This document shows, one piece after another, positions 8,494 to 17,157 of a DNA stretch of 64,000 nucleotides. This stretch comes from Pseudomonas koreensis. GTDB taxonomy: Bacteria; Pseudomonadota; Gammaproteobacteria; Pseudomonadales; Pseudomonadaceae. Position 1 is the stretch's first letter; each line of letters starts with the position of its first letter. Location of the stretch: positions 310,001 through 374,000 of the forward strand of contig NZ_JAAQYM010000004.1 of NCBI RefSeq assembly GCF_012986595.1, given 5' to 3'. Below the pieces are notes generated by a model that saw only the letters and a program-made list of their open reading frames with translations, was not told where the DNA came from and searched no databases. The translations under genes and the position numbers were made by a program.

Positions 8494-9882
8494 CTACGGA
8501 TCGGCGCTGTTGAGCAGCCAGTCGAGCAGCAGGCTGCTGTCGCTCGTCGGCGCCGGTTCACTCGGCGCGGGAGGGCGCGAGTTGGTGAGGCACAGGATCG
8601 GTCGATCCGGATCACTGTCGAGAAAACTCACCCATACCTCACTGCCGGCGCGGGGCAGTTCATGGGCGGCGAGGCGGCCACTGGCGCCGGTCAGTGCAAT
8701 CGGTAGCCACAGGCAAACCGCCTCCACGTCCGGCGCCGGCCACAGGCTGACCGCGATGCGCCCCCGTTCATCCAGTTGCGCCGGCTGACCGGGCGCGCCC
8801 AGCACCCGCGCCAGATGATAGCCCGCGATGTTCGGACGTGGTTGCACCAGGGGCGGGCGAAACTCGGTGGACCAGGGCAGGGCGCTGAAGTCATTGCGAT
8901 AGCGATGCACATCGCTCGCCGGATCGAGGATCGACGGGTGCTGGCCTTGATGCTGCAGCTCGGTGATCAGCCATTGTTCGTTGAACGCATTGATCGGGTG
9001 CCCGCTGATCTGTAGCAGCTGTCCGCTGCGCAGTGCGCTGCAATCGCTGCGTCCGTGGATCGAGCGCGACTGGCAGCGCTGGCGCTGCAAATGGCGCCGG
9101 CTGCGTTGTTCGGCGTGGCGCTGCTCGCCCGACAGCTGCAAGGGATTGAGCGTGGGCAGGGGGTGATTGGCCGCGTCATCGGCGATGACCTGCTGGCCGC
9201 GATTGCGAATGCCTGGCGCGGTCACCAGCGGTGTCGCGTCATGCCGCTGAAACAGGCTGCTGAGGCGCGGTGAAGGGCTGTCGTCCGCTACGGCGAAGGG
9301 CACCGGCAGCGGTTCCTGCGGCAGGCTCAGGTTGTCATCGGCAAACACCACGACATGCCCGTGCGGCCGGTGTTCGAAGTGATAGTGGATGCCTTCTTCC
9401 TCGCACAGGCGTTGCAGCACGTCCAGGTCGCTTTCCTCGTACTGGATGCAAAACGGCCGCGGCGGGTAGTGGCCGACGCTCATCTCGATCCGGTAAGCGT
9501 CTGCCGCCAACCCGTGTTCGCCGAGCAATTGCGCGAGGATGGCCGGGACGCTCGCCTGCACGAAGACCCGGCGCCGCGGCGCCTGCGCCAGGTTCAGCAG
9601 CTGCGGGACCAGGCTCAGCCGATAGCCGATCCGGTGGCTGGCGCGGTGCTCGCAACTGACGCTGTGGATCAGCCCGTGAATCCCGTGATCGGCACCCAGA
9701 CGCAAATACGCCGGTTGGCGCAGCAGGCTGCTCGGGGGGAGTGCGGGGGCCAGGCCGATCACATCAACCTCGAAACGAAAAGGCTGATTGAGGGCTTCCT
9801 TGCCACTGAAACGCAGCACCGGCAGGCACAGTGGGCCGTCGGTCAGGGTCAGGGTGAACGGGGTTTCCTGGTCGTTGAGCAT
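8494..9882 (-). CDS. Orphan VgrG-like type VI tip protein without spike (462 aa)
   Basis: The N-terminal two thirds match the gp27-like hub (start FTLTLTDGPLCLPVLRFSGK, then YEESDLDVLQRLCEEEGIHYHF). The C-terminal part has the gp5-like OB fold, ending HELPRAGSEVWVSFLDSDPDRPIL. Usual VgrG proteins exceed 600 residues and continue into a beta-helix spike; this one stops about 35 residues after the OB fold. No hcp, effector, immunity or T6SS structural gene is nearby. It may be a reduced VgrG serving a T6SS elsewhere, or a decaying copy, though the frame is intact. Confidence 0.82.
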   Translation of the reverse strand: MLNDQETPFTLTLTDGPLCLPVLRFSGKEALNQPFRFEVDVIGLAPALPPSSLLRQPAYLRLGADHGIHGLIHSVSCEHRASHRIGYRLSLVPQLLNLAQAPRRRVFVQASVPAILAQLLGEHGLAADAYRIEMSVGHYPPRPFCIQYEESDLDVLQRLCEEEGIHYHFEHRPHGHVVVFADDNLSLPQEPLPVPFAVADDSPSPRLSSLFQRHDATPLVTAPGIRNRGQQVIADDAANHPLPTLNPLQLSGEQRHAEQRSRRHLQRQRCQSRSIHGRSDCSALRSGQLLQISGHPINAFNEQWLITELQHQGQHPSILDPASDVHRYRNDFSALPWSTEFRPPLVQPRPNIAGYHLARVLGAPGQPAQLDERGRIAVSLWPAPDVEAVCLWLPIALTGASGRLAAHELPRAGSEVWVSFLDSDPDRPILCLTNSRPPAPSEPAPTSDSSLLLDWLLNSADP

Positions 9883-10103
9883 GCGTAAGGGCTCTGTGGG
9901 GCAATACGGGCGGCAGAGGGTACGAAAACGCGAGCACGAATGGTCATGGCCAGTGGGATTTTCAGAATCGCCCTACAAGGTCTGGTGAAGATGTCGATTC
10001 AACAATGCATTTTTTTGGTCGATTGCCGACTTTAGGCCGTATAAACTTGGCGCCACGCGTCGGCCAATAGATGTCTCGGCGCCACAGATCAAGAGAGTGA
10101 GTA

Positions 10104-10808
10104 ATGGGCGCACAGTGGAAGGTTAAACACAAAGAAGCGGCAGCCAACGCCAAGGGCAAGATCTTCGGCAAACTGGTGAAAGAAATCACCATCGCTGCCC
10201 GCAACGGTGCCGATACCGCCACCAACGCACACCTGCGTCTGGTGGTCGAGCAGGCCAAGAAAGCCTCGATGCCCAAGGAAACCCTGGACCGCGCCATCAA
10301 GAAAGGCGCCGGCCTGCTGGGCGAAACCGTGCAGTACCACCGTGTGACGTACGAAGGTTTTGCGCCGCATCAGGTTCCGTTGATCGTCGAGTGCGTTACC
10401 GACAACATCAACCGCACCGTTGCAGAAATCCGCGTGGCTTTCCGCAAGGGGCAACTCGGCGCTTCCGGTTCGGTGGCCTGGGACTTCAACCATGTCGGCA
10501 TGATCGAAGCGTCGCCGGACAGCCCGGACGCCGATCCGGAAATGGCCGCGATCGAGGCCGGTGCCCAGGACTTCGAGCCGGGTGAAGAGGGCGCGACCCT
10601 GTTCCTGACCGATCCGACCGACCTCGACGCGGTGCAGAAAGCCCTGCCTGAGCAAGGCTTCACCGTGCTGTCGGCCAAACTCGGCTACCAGCCGAAAAAC
10701 CCGGTCAGCGGTTTGAGTGCCGAGCAGATGGCTGAAGTCGAAGCCTTCCTCGAAGGCCTCGACAACCACGATGACGTGCAGGACATGTTTGTCGGTCTGG
10801 CGGGCTGA
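10104..10808 (+). CDS. YebC/PmpR-family protein (234 aa)
   Basis: Starts [18 protein letters not shown] and continues with the family segments [40 protein letters not shown] and [14 protein letters not shown]. YebC-like proteins are cytosolic, three-domain acidic proteins described as DNA-binding regulators and, more recently, as ribosome-associated factors that help translate proline stretches. The canonical pseudomonad copy sits beside ruvC; this one has no ruvCAB neighbour, so it is probably the second paralogue. GAGAGTGAG precedes the ATG. Confidence 0.9.
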   Translation: MGAQWKVKHKEAAANAKGKIFGKLVKEITIAARNGADTATNAHLRLVVEQAKKASMPKETLDRAIKKGAGLLGETVQYHRVTYEGFAPHQVPLIVECVTDNINRTVAEIRVAFRKGQLGASGSVAWDFNHVGMIEASPDSPDADPEMAAIEAGAQDFEPGEEGATLFLTDPTDLDAVQKALPEQGFTVLSAKLGYQPKNPVSGLSAEQMAEVEAFLEGLDNHDDVQDMFVGLAG

Positions 10809-10825
10809 TCTGTTGCAAAGATAAC

Positions 10826-10918
10826 TGTGGCGAGGGAGCTTGCTCCCGCTCGGCTGCGCAGCAGTCGTTGTTTTTGGGACGGCTTTGCCGTCCAGCGGGA
10901 GCAAGCTCCCTCGCCACA
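10826..10918. repeat. REPIN, class A
   Basis: Inverted class A palindromes around a short centre, between the convergent yebC-like and LRR-kinase genes. The hairpins may help end either transcript. Confidence 0.9.
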
Positions 10919-10931
10919 GCATTTGCGTCAG

Positions 10932-12245
10932 TTACAGCTTTTCCAGCACCTCGATCACTTCGCCAAACCCCGGTCGCGCCAGCAAATCCGGCTGACAGCA
11001 ACGCTGTTCCAGCGCTTGCAGACGCTCGCGCCGCTCATCGCTCAACCCCGAGTCGATGCGCGCCAGCAATTCCCCAAGCAGAATCCCGAACGCCCGCACT
11101 TCGATGCGTTGCAGCGCCCGTGTTTCCGGGTTGTCGGTGGTGGCATGGAACGACGCCGCGCCGAAATCCCCCAGCAGGCAATCGCCCTGATCGTTCAACA
11201 AAATGTTGTGGCCATAGAGGTCACCGTGGGTGATGCCCTGTTGATGCAGGTGTTCGGCCGCTGAAGCGATGCCTCGGGCAATGTTCAACGCCACCTCGGC
11301 ACTGAACCGGCAATCCTCGCTGTAAACATCCCGCGAGCAACTGGCCAGGCTCGGCAATGCCGCGAGGTTGCGGAAGCTCGGGTCGATCAGTTGCATCACC
11401 AGGCCCTGTTGCCCGTCAGGATGACCGTGAATGCGGCCTTCTACGCGAATCAGGTTGGGGTGCAGGCCGGCAGTGATGCAGGCGTTCATCTCGTGCAGCG
11501 GCGAACCGTCGCTGGTCATCTCGCCTTTGTACAGTTTTACCGCGACCGGCGTGGGCGAGTGGTCGGCGCGTTGCCACAGCGCCCGGGATATCACCCCGGA
11601 AGCGCCTTCGCCCAGGCGCTCTTGCAGACGCAGCGCCGACCAGTCGATCAACGGCGTGGCCTCCAGCGCGGCGGCGTCGGCTTCGGTTTCCAGCGGGTTG
11701 CCGGCATACGCCAGCCAGGTCAGGCTCGGCAGGGTCAGCAGCCACTGCGGCAGTTCGCGCAGGCGGTTGGCGGCGATGCGGATCAGTTCCAGGCGGTGAC
11801 ACTGGCTCATCGACGCCGGCAGCGCTTGCAGGCGATTGCCGGCCAACAGCAGTTTTTGCAGGTACGGGCGCTTGCCCAGTTCGTTCGGCAGGCTTTCGAG
11901 GCAGTTGTCGGTCAGGATCAACCAGCGCAACAACGGCGGCAGTGCAGCGCCCGGCACGTTGCTGATGCGGTTGGCCTTGAAACCGATCATGGTCAGCGCC
12001 GCGCATTGACCGACGCACGCCGGCACCTCGGTGAAGCGGTTGTCCGAGCAGAACAGAATGCGCATTTTGGTCAGCCGATGCAGATCGTCCGGCAGGCTGC
12101 TCAAGGCGTTGCCGCTGAGGTTGAGCACCTCCAGCGTATCGGCCAGCTCGAAAATTTCCCGGGGGAACTCGGTCAGGCCGCAAGACAGGTCAAGTCGGGT
12201 AATGCCCGACAACTCGCCGGCGCGCAATTGAGCAAGGGTGTGCAT
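10932..12245 (-). CDS. Leucine-rich-repeat protein kinase (437 aa)
   Basis: The N-terminal half is a run of leucine-rich repeats (for example LEVLNLSGNALSSLPDDLHR and LQKLLLAGNRLQALPASM). It is fused to a eukaryote-like Ser/Thr/Tyr kinase from about residue 205: glycine loop LGEGASGV, VAVKLYK for the ATP lysine, ITHGDLYGHNILL as catalytic loop (HGD in place of HRD) and DFGAAS for magnesium. All key catalytic residues are present, so activity is plausible. There is no signal peptide or membrane segment. The ATG at 12245 (MHTLAQLRAG) is preferred; an ATG at 12299 would add 18 residues. The substrate is unknown. Confidence 0.88.
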   Translation of the reverse strand: MHTLAQLRAGELSGITRLDLSCGLTEFPREIFELADTLEVLNLSGNALSSLPDDLHRLTKMRILFCSDNRFTEVPACVGQCAALTMIGFKANRISNVPGAALPPLLRWLILTDNCLESLPNELGKRPYLQKLLLAGNRLQALPASMSQCHRLELIRIAANRLRELPQWLLTLPSLTWLAYAGNPLETEADAAALEATPLIDWSALRLQERLGEGASGVISRALWQRADHSPTPVAVKLYKGEMTSDGSPLHEMNACITAGLHPNLIRVEGRIHGHPDGQQGLVMQLIDPSFRNLAALPSLASCSRDVYSEDCRFSAEVALNIARGIASAAEHLHQQGITHGDLYGHNILLNDQGDCLLGDFGAASFHATTDNPETRALQRIEVRAFGILLGELLARIDSGLSDERRERLQALEQRCCQPDLLARPGFGEVIEVLEKL

Positions 12246-12356
12246 GGAGTGGGTCACTGTCCAGGAAGAGAAGCGCCAGGCGCTCGGAATGGGCGACATG
12301 ATAACGGCAAAGCCGGGGTTTGGCCTGACCTGAACCTGAAGAACGCCCTGATCCCG

Positions 12357-12443
12357 GTGGGAGCGAGTCTGCTCGCGAGGCGGAGTGTCAGTTGAGGAAA
12401 TACTCGCTGACAGGACGCTTTCGCGAGCAGGCTCGCTCCCACA
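12357..12443. repeat. REPIN, class C
   Basis: Inverted class C palindromes (left arm has GTCTGCTCGC) between zapE and the downstream LRR-kinase gene on the same strand. Confidence 0.88.
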
Positions 12444-12458
12444 AAGGATCTGTGCAGG

Positions 12459-13580
12459 TCAGTGCACTTCCTGCAATTGTCCCAAACGGCTGCGGGTGCG
12501 GGCCAGGTCGATGGCGTTGCCGCCGAGGGCCTCGCGCAGCGGCAAGCGGCTGAGCAGGGTCAGGTGTTTGTCCTGGTCGTAGAGCACGTCGATCAGGTTG
12601 ATGAAGCGTTGTTGCGCGGCCATCGAACACTCGTCCAGTTCCGGCAGATCGTCGATGATCCACTGGTCGAAGCGCCGGCACAGCTCCAGATAATCCATCA
12701 CCGCTGTCGGTTGCTCACACACATCGTTGAACGTGAAAGCGACCCGACGCCCCTCACACAGGCGCGCCTGGACGTGTCGGCTGCCCACGGGCAAGGCTAT
12801 GGCGGGCACCCCCTCGGGTGGCAGGTTCAGGCTCTGGCGCTGAGTCGGTGTGGCCGGCCAGACATAGTGGCCCTGGGTGAACAGCTGATGCGCGTGGTTG
12901 CTCGGGTGACTGCGGTAATCGTGCGGGCCGCCGACTTCCATCACTTGCATCCGCGCATTGATCAGGTCGATCACCGGCTTGAAACGGGCGTGATAGAGCG
13001 GATTGGGCAGCAGGCCTTCCGGCGGATAATTGGAGGTCACCAGCAGCAGGATGCCGCGCTGGAACAAGGCCTTGAACAGGCGGGTGATGAGCATCGCATC
13101 GCCGATGTCATGCACATGAAACTCGTCGAAACACAGGACCCGGCAATCGTCCAACAGCTCGTCGAGGGTCACGGCGAGGGCGTCGTCGTGTTGACGATGG
13201 TTGAACATGCCCTGATGCAGCCGGGCAAAGAATTCATGGAAATGCACGCGCTGTTTTTGCGCGGTCGGCAGCGCCTGGAAAAAACCGTCCAGCAACCAGC
13301 TCTTGCCGCGTCCGACCGCGCCATGCAAGTACAGGCTCGGCGGTGTTTGCGGGTTGGCGCCGAACAACAGGCTGGCCTGCTGCGCCATGCAGTCGATGAC
13401 CCGCTGTTGGCTGTGGCTGAGGGTGTACCCCTGACCCAGGGCCTTGTGCCGGAAGTAATCGCGAATCGACTGGGCATTGGCGTCATGCCCGGCATTGGCT
13501 GGCCGGCCCTTGGCGAACCAGCGGCGCAACGCCGACCAGCGCAGGGTCAGTGGCGATCGTTTGGGCGCTCGAGAGGGCAC
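12459..13580 (-). CDS. zapE: Cell division protein ZapE (AFG1-like ATPase, 373 aa)
   Basis: P-loop ATPase of the AFG1/ZapE family that associates with the Z ring and destabilises FtsZ polymers late in constriction. Walker A is HGAVGRGKSWLLDGF, Walker B is CRVLCFDEFHVHDIGD, and the sensor strand is GILLLVTSNYPPEGL. The protein is cytosolic and of normal length. The reading frame runs upstream of the LRR-kinase gene with a REPIN between them, so co-transcription is uncertain. Confidence 0.93.
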   Translation of the reverse strand: MPSRAPKRSPLTLRWSALRRWFAKGRPANAGHDANAQSIRDYFRHKALGQGYTLSHSQQRVIDCMAQQASLLFGANPQTPPSLYLHGAVGRGKSWLLDGFFQALPTAQKQRVHFHEFFARLHQGMFNHRQHDDALAVTLDELLDDCRVLCFDEFHVHDIGDAMLITRLFKALFQRGILLLVTSNYPPEGLLPNPLYHARFKPVIDLINARMQVMEVGGPHDYRSHPSNHAHQLFTQGHYVWPATPTQRQSLNLPPEGVPAIALPVGSRHVQARLCEGRRVAFTFNDVCEQPTAVMDYLELCRRFDQWIIDDLPELDECSMAAQQRFINLIDVLYDQDKHLTLLSRLPLREALGGNAIDLARTRSRLGQLQEVH

Positions 13581-13866
13581 TGTGCAGTCACTCCGTATTC
13601 ATCAAACCGGCGCCCGGGAGCGCGGCGCCGTAGTGTAACCAGAGGTCGCGGCAACCTGCCATCGCGGCTCGTCGACAGTGGGCGATCACGGAACAAAACC
13701 GTGCGGGCCGTCCAGTTATTTTCAGCGATGTCTTTCGCTTTGTTGCCAATCTTTCGAAACATATCCCGGCAATTCAATGGATCCAATCGACTGGCAGATT
13801 CGTCGACCGTTGCTAACCTGAAACACAATAACGTCATCCAAGTGTTCGCTCACAAGGAATGGGCCA

Positions 13867-14388
13867 GTGATTGCACGTGTGGTGGTGTGCCTGCTCGGGT
13901 TACTGGCCAGCGCGGTGTTCGCGGCGGATCTTCAGGTTGAAGTCCGCGTTGACGTGCAGCGCGGTTGCCAACTGGTCGGCCAGCAGCGTGAGGCCGGCAT
14001 CGAACAACTGGGCGTGCTGGATTTCGGCAGCACCGCGCGTCTCGACGATCCGGCCGGGCCACTGGGCGCGGCGTTGACCAATCAACGCTTGCCGCGCCTG
14101 GAATGCAACCCCGACACGCCGTATCAATTGCGTGTCGACGGCGGCCTGCACGGTGGCGTCGGTGAGGTTCGCTACCTGGCGGGAGCGGCTGGCAGTAAAC
14201 CGATTCCGTATCGCCTGTATCAGGATGCGGCGCGGCGGGTGCCATTGGTAGTGGACGTGCCGGTCAGTGGCCGGGTGCCGGACACCGGCACCGTGGAACT
14301 GCCGCTGTACGCGCGGATCGAGCGTCTGGCGCAGGTGCCGCAGGTCAGTCGGTATTCGGATCTGCTGAAGGTCACCGTGACCTGGTGA
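13867..14388 (+). CDS. Csu-type pilin subunit 1, spore coat U domain (173 aa)
   Basis: First of four small secreted SCPU-domain subunits. A signal peptide (VVVCLLGLLASAVFAAD) is followed by a beta-rich domain with RGCQLVGQQ near the start, GVLDFGST, and the family ending YSDLLKVTVTW. Such subunits are assembled by donor-strand exchange in archaic (Csu-type) chaperone-usher pili used for surface attachment. The start is GTG at 13867 with AAGGAA ahead. The 286 bases upstream, back to zapE, should hold the operon promoter, but I see no clear box there. Confidence 0.85.
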   Translation: MIARVVVCLLGLLASAVFAADLQVEVRVDVQRGCQLVGQQREAGIEQLGVLDFGSTARLDDPAGPLGAALTNQRLPRLECNPDTPYQLRVDGGLHGGVGEVRYLAGAAGSKPIPYRLYQDAARRVPLVVDVPVSGRVPDTGTVELPLYARIERLAQVPQVSRYSDLLKVTVTW

Positions 14389-14493
14389 GTGCAGAGTTTC
14401 AGGCAATCCGCTGGAGGCGGGTTGCGCAGGGAAGGGGCGTTCAATGATGAACGCAAGGTTCGCAGGCATCCTGAAGGAGTAGGGACGGGCGCA

Positions 14494-15027
14494 ATGACAG
14501 GCAAGCACTGGATGGTCATCGCCACAGGTACGCTGCTGTTGCTCGCTGACGACGCACGGGCGGTGGTCAGTGGGCAGATACAGGCGCGGCTGATCCTGAT
14601 GGCCGGCTGCGAAGTCACCAACAGTGCCACCCCAGCGATCCCGGTGAGCAACCTGGGTACGCTCGATTTCGGTCAGCAGGGGCCGACCTGGAACGCGCCG
14701 ATCAAGGCCGCACTCGACGGCGACAGCAGCGGCAAACTGAATGTCGCCTGCAATCCTTCGGTCACCGGGTTTACCGTCACCATTGACGGTGGCACCCACG
14801 GTGACGGCACCACCCGCCGCCTGAGCAACGGGCGCCAGACCCTGCCTTATCAGCTGTTCCTGGATGCCTCCGGGAGCCAGCGCTACAGCATCGGCCAACA
14901 ACACAATTTCGCTGTCACCAGCGGTGCGCAGATACCCATTCCGGTATTTGGCTCGGTGGTGGCGAATACCCGCGCGGTACCGGCAGGTGTCTATACCGAC
15001 ACGCTGACGGTGACGCTCGACTGGTAA
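14494..15027 (+). CDS. Csu-type pilin subunit 2, spore coat U domain (177 aa)
   Basis: Signal peptide (MVIATGTLLLLADDARAV) then an SCPU domain: LILMAGCEVTNS with the first cysteine, LGTLDFGQQGP, LNVACNPSVTGFTVTIDGG and the closing YTDTLTVTLDW. The ATG at 14494 is chosen because upstream in-frame residues are not signal-like. It is the second gene of the pilus operon, and its C-terminal strand pattern suits donor-strand complementation by the chaperone. Confidence 0.85.
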   Translation: MTGKHWMVIATGTLLLLADDARAVVSGQIQARLILMAGCEVTNSATPAIPVSNLGTLDFGQQGPTWNAPIKAALDGDSSGKLNVACNPSVTGFTVTIDGGTHGDGTTRRLSNGRQTLPYQLFLDASGSQRYSIGQQHNFAVTSGAQIPIPVFGSVVANTRAVPAGVYTDTLTVTLDW

Positions 15028-15047
15028 CCCCGTAGAGGACGGACACC

Positions 15048-15584
15048 ATGCGCAAGTTTGCATCAAGGATAGGTTTGTCGTTGCTCGGCCTGACGCTGGT
15101 TTCCAGTGCCCACGCCGCCACCACTGTCACCGGCCAGATCACCGCCAGCCTGACCCTGATCAGCAGCTGTCAGGTCAACGGCGCCGGCGGTTCCACCGGG
15201 CTGAACTTCGGTGCGCTGAACTTCGGCACCGCCAACAGCCTGTTTACCACCGCCAGCGGCCAGGTGCTGGGCGGCGGTGGCGGGGCGCTGTCGATTCTCT
15301 GCTCCAGCGGTACGACACCGGTGGTCAAGGTGCGCGCGGGTGCCCACGACGGGCAATCGCCAGGCGGCGCGCGCGCGTTGTACGACGGTGTCGCCAACTA
15401 CGTGCCGTACGATTTCTACACCGATGCCGGCCATTCGCAGCTGCTGCCGATTGACGGCACGATCAACCTGGCGACCAGCACCGGCGTGGCGCAGACGGTG
15501 AACATCTACGGTCAGGCTGTGGGCAAGGCCGGGCTGCCGGCGGGGACGTACACCGACACCGTCGCTGTCGAACTGACGTTCTGA
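15048..15584 (+). CDS. Csu-type pilin subunit 3, spore coat U domain (178 aa)
   Basis: Signal peptide (SLLGLTLVSSAHAA), then ITASLTLISSCQVNG, LNFGALNFGTANS, LSILCSSG and the ending GTYTDTVAVELTF. It begins 20 bases after the previous stop. Glycine-rich and short of charged residues, it is a candidate for the major shaft subunit, but the four small subunits cannot be ranked by sequence alone. Confidence 0.86.
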   Translation: MRKFASRIGLSLLGLTLVSSAHAATTVTGQITASLTLISSCQVNGAGGSTGLNFGALNFGTANSLFTTASGQVLGGGGGALSILCSSGTTPVVKVRAGAHDGQSPGGARALYDGVANYVPYDFYTDAGHSQLLPIDGTINLATSTGVAQTVNIYGQAVGKAGLPAGTYTDTVAVELTF

Positions 15585-15588
15585 TGCC

Positions 15589-16089
15589 ATGCGCCGCCAA
15601 GGCTGCGCCGCGCTGCTCCTGCTCTGTGCGGGCAGTGTGCCGCTGCCGCTGGGGGCGGCGGCCAGCCAGAGCTTTCAGGTCAGCGCCACCATCACCCCGG
15701 GGTGCCTGGTGGTGGGCGGAGTGTCGAATTACGGCGGGCTGAATTTCGGTTCCAGTTCGGCGCTGGCCACCGGCACGGTGCAAGTGGCGTTGACCGGCGG
15801 TGTGCAGTTGCAATGCACACCGGGGGTGGCACTGAACATGACGGTCGATGGCGGCCAGTACAACAGCAGCGGCCGCCATATGCAGATCAACAGCGGCAGC
15901 GCGCGTGTGGCTTATGCGCTGTTCCGCGATGCGGCTTACAGCCAGAGCCTGGGCATCGGCCAGAGCGTGGCGGTGGCCTATAGCGATGCGAACAACATCA
16001 GCCTGCCGATTTACGGCCGGGTGCAATTGCCGGGCAATCAGCCTGGGGGGACGTACAGCGACGTGTTGCAGGTGCAGCTGTCGTGGTAA
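15589..16089 (+). CDS. Csu-type pilin subunit 4, spore coat U domain (166 aa)
   Basis: Begins four bases after the previous stop. Signal peptide CAALLLLCAGSVPLPLGAAA, then TITPGCLVVGG, YGGLNFGSSSAL, VQLQCTPGVALNMTVDGG and the ending YSDVLQVQLSW, the usual order of SCPU elements. Tight spacing to its neighbours indicates translation as part of the pilus operon. Confidence 0.86.
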   Translation: MRRQGCAALLLLCAGSVPLPLGAAASQSFQVSATITPGCLVVGGVSNYGGLNFGSSSALATGTVQVALTGGVQLQCTPGVALNMTVDGGQYNSSGRHMQINSGSARVAYALFRDAAYSQSLGIGQSVAVAYSDANNISLPIYGRVQLPGNQPGGTYSDVLQVQLSW

Positions 16090-16123
16090 GGCGACGTTTG
16101 AATGGCCGACAAGGAGCAGGTTC

Positions 16124-16912
16124 ATGGGGGCAGTTACGTCACGGCATTCGTGGTTGCAGTACGCAATGCTGGCACTGGTCATGCTCGGGGCCGGCCCTGC
16201 GCAGGCCGCCAGTTCGGTGCTGATCTGGCCGATCGATCCGGTGCTGGAGGCCGATCAACAAGCCAGTGCGTTGTGGCTGGAAAATCGCGGCACGGAAACC
16301 GCCAATCTGCAGATCCGGGTGTTCGGCTGGAGCCAGAGCGGCTTTGCAGAGCAATACCAAAACCAGCGCGACGTGATCGGCAGCCCGCCGGTGGCGAAGA
16401 TCGAGCCGGGTCAGAAGCAACTGGTGCGCCTGACCCGAACCAAGGATGTGCCGCCGGGGCAGGAACTGGCTTACCGGATCATCATCGACGAAATCCCTGC
16501 CGCCCAGCCGCCGGCTGCCGAGGGCGGCAAAACCGCCGCAGCGATTCGCTTCCAGATGCGTTATTCGGTGCCGCTGTTTGCCTACGGCGCGGGGCTGTGG
16601 AGCAAGGAAGACAGCTCGCGTGCGCGTGATCCCAAAGGTATCGGTGTGCCGCAATTGAGCTGGCGCACGGTGGCGGTGGACGGTCGGCCGTATGTCGAAG
16701 TGCGCAACCAGGGCGCGGTGCATGCGCGGCTGACTGACGTGATGATCAAACAGGGCGGGCAGAGCAAACCACTGGCCGAGGGCCTGCTGGGTTACGTGCT
16801 GCCGGGCGCGGTGATGCGCTGGCCGGCACCGGGACCTTTGGCGAGCGAGTCGGCGCTGCAGGTGCGGGTCAATGGCGGGGCGCAGGTGCAGAGTATTGCG
16901 CCGGTACGGTGA
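16124..16912 (+). CDS. Periplasmic pilus chaperone, CsuC-like (262 aa)
   Basis: Signal peptide ending GAGPAQA, then the PapD-type fold: VLIWPIDPVLEADQQASALW for the first strand, KIEPGQKQLVRLTR for the usher- and subunit-binding strand, and QELAYRIIIDEIP. It holds unfolded subunits in the periplasm and lends them a strand until the usher takes over. The ATG at 16124 has AAGGAG ahead at good distance. A REPIN separates it from the usher gene. Confidence 0.92.
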   Translation: MGAVTSRHSWLQYAMLALVMLGAGPAQAASSVLIWPIDPVLEADQQASALWLENRGTETANLQIRVFGWSQSGFAEQYQNQRDVIGSPPVAKIEPGQKQLVRLTRTKDVPPGQELAYRIIIDEIPAAQPPAAEGGKTAAAIRFQMRYSVPLFAYGAGLWSKEDSSRARDPKGIGVPQLSWRTVAVDGRPYVEVRNQGAVHARLTDVMIKQGGQSKPLAEGLLGYVLPGAVMRWPAPGPLASESALQVRVNGGAQVQSIAPVR

Positions 16913-16939
16913 ACCAAGACCCTGTGTTGAGTGGAGGAC

Positions 16940-17059
16940 TGTGGCGAGGGAGCTTGCTCCCGCTGGGGTGCGAAGCAGCCCCAAGCCCTGTCAGGCAGTC
17001 CGCATAAACAGTTCTAACGACGGTTGCACCGCCGAGCGGGAGCAAGCGCCCTCGCCACA
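16940..17059. repeat. REPIN, class A (inside the pilus operon)
   Basis: Inverted class A palindromes, the right arm with one change (AGCGCCCTCGCC). It lies between the chaperone and usher genes, so it interrupts the leader of the usher reading frame and may weaken or uncouple usher expression. Confidence 0.88.
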
Positions 17060-17157
17060 ATGATTGCATCGTGTCGTCAATAAACCAGAGAAAGATAACT
17101 GGCTCAGGCAAGAGTGGCATCAGGAGGATCAGGTCCATTGACGGACGTAAAGCGTGT

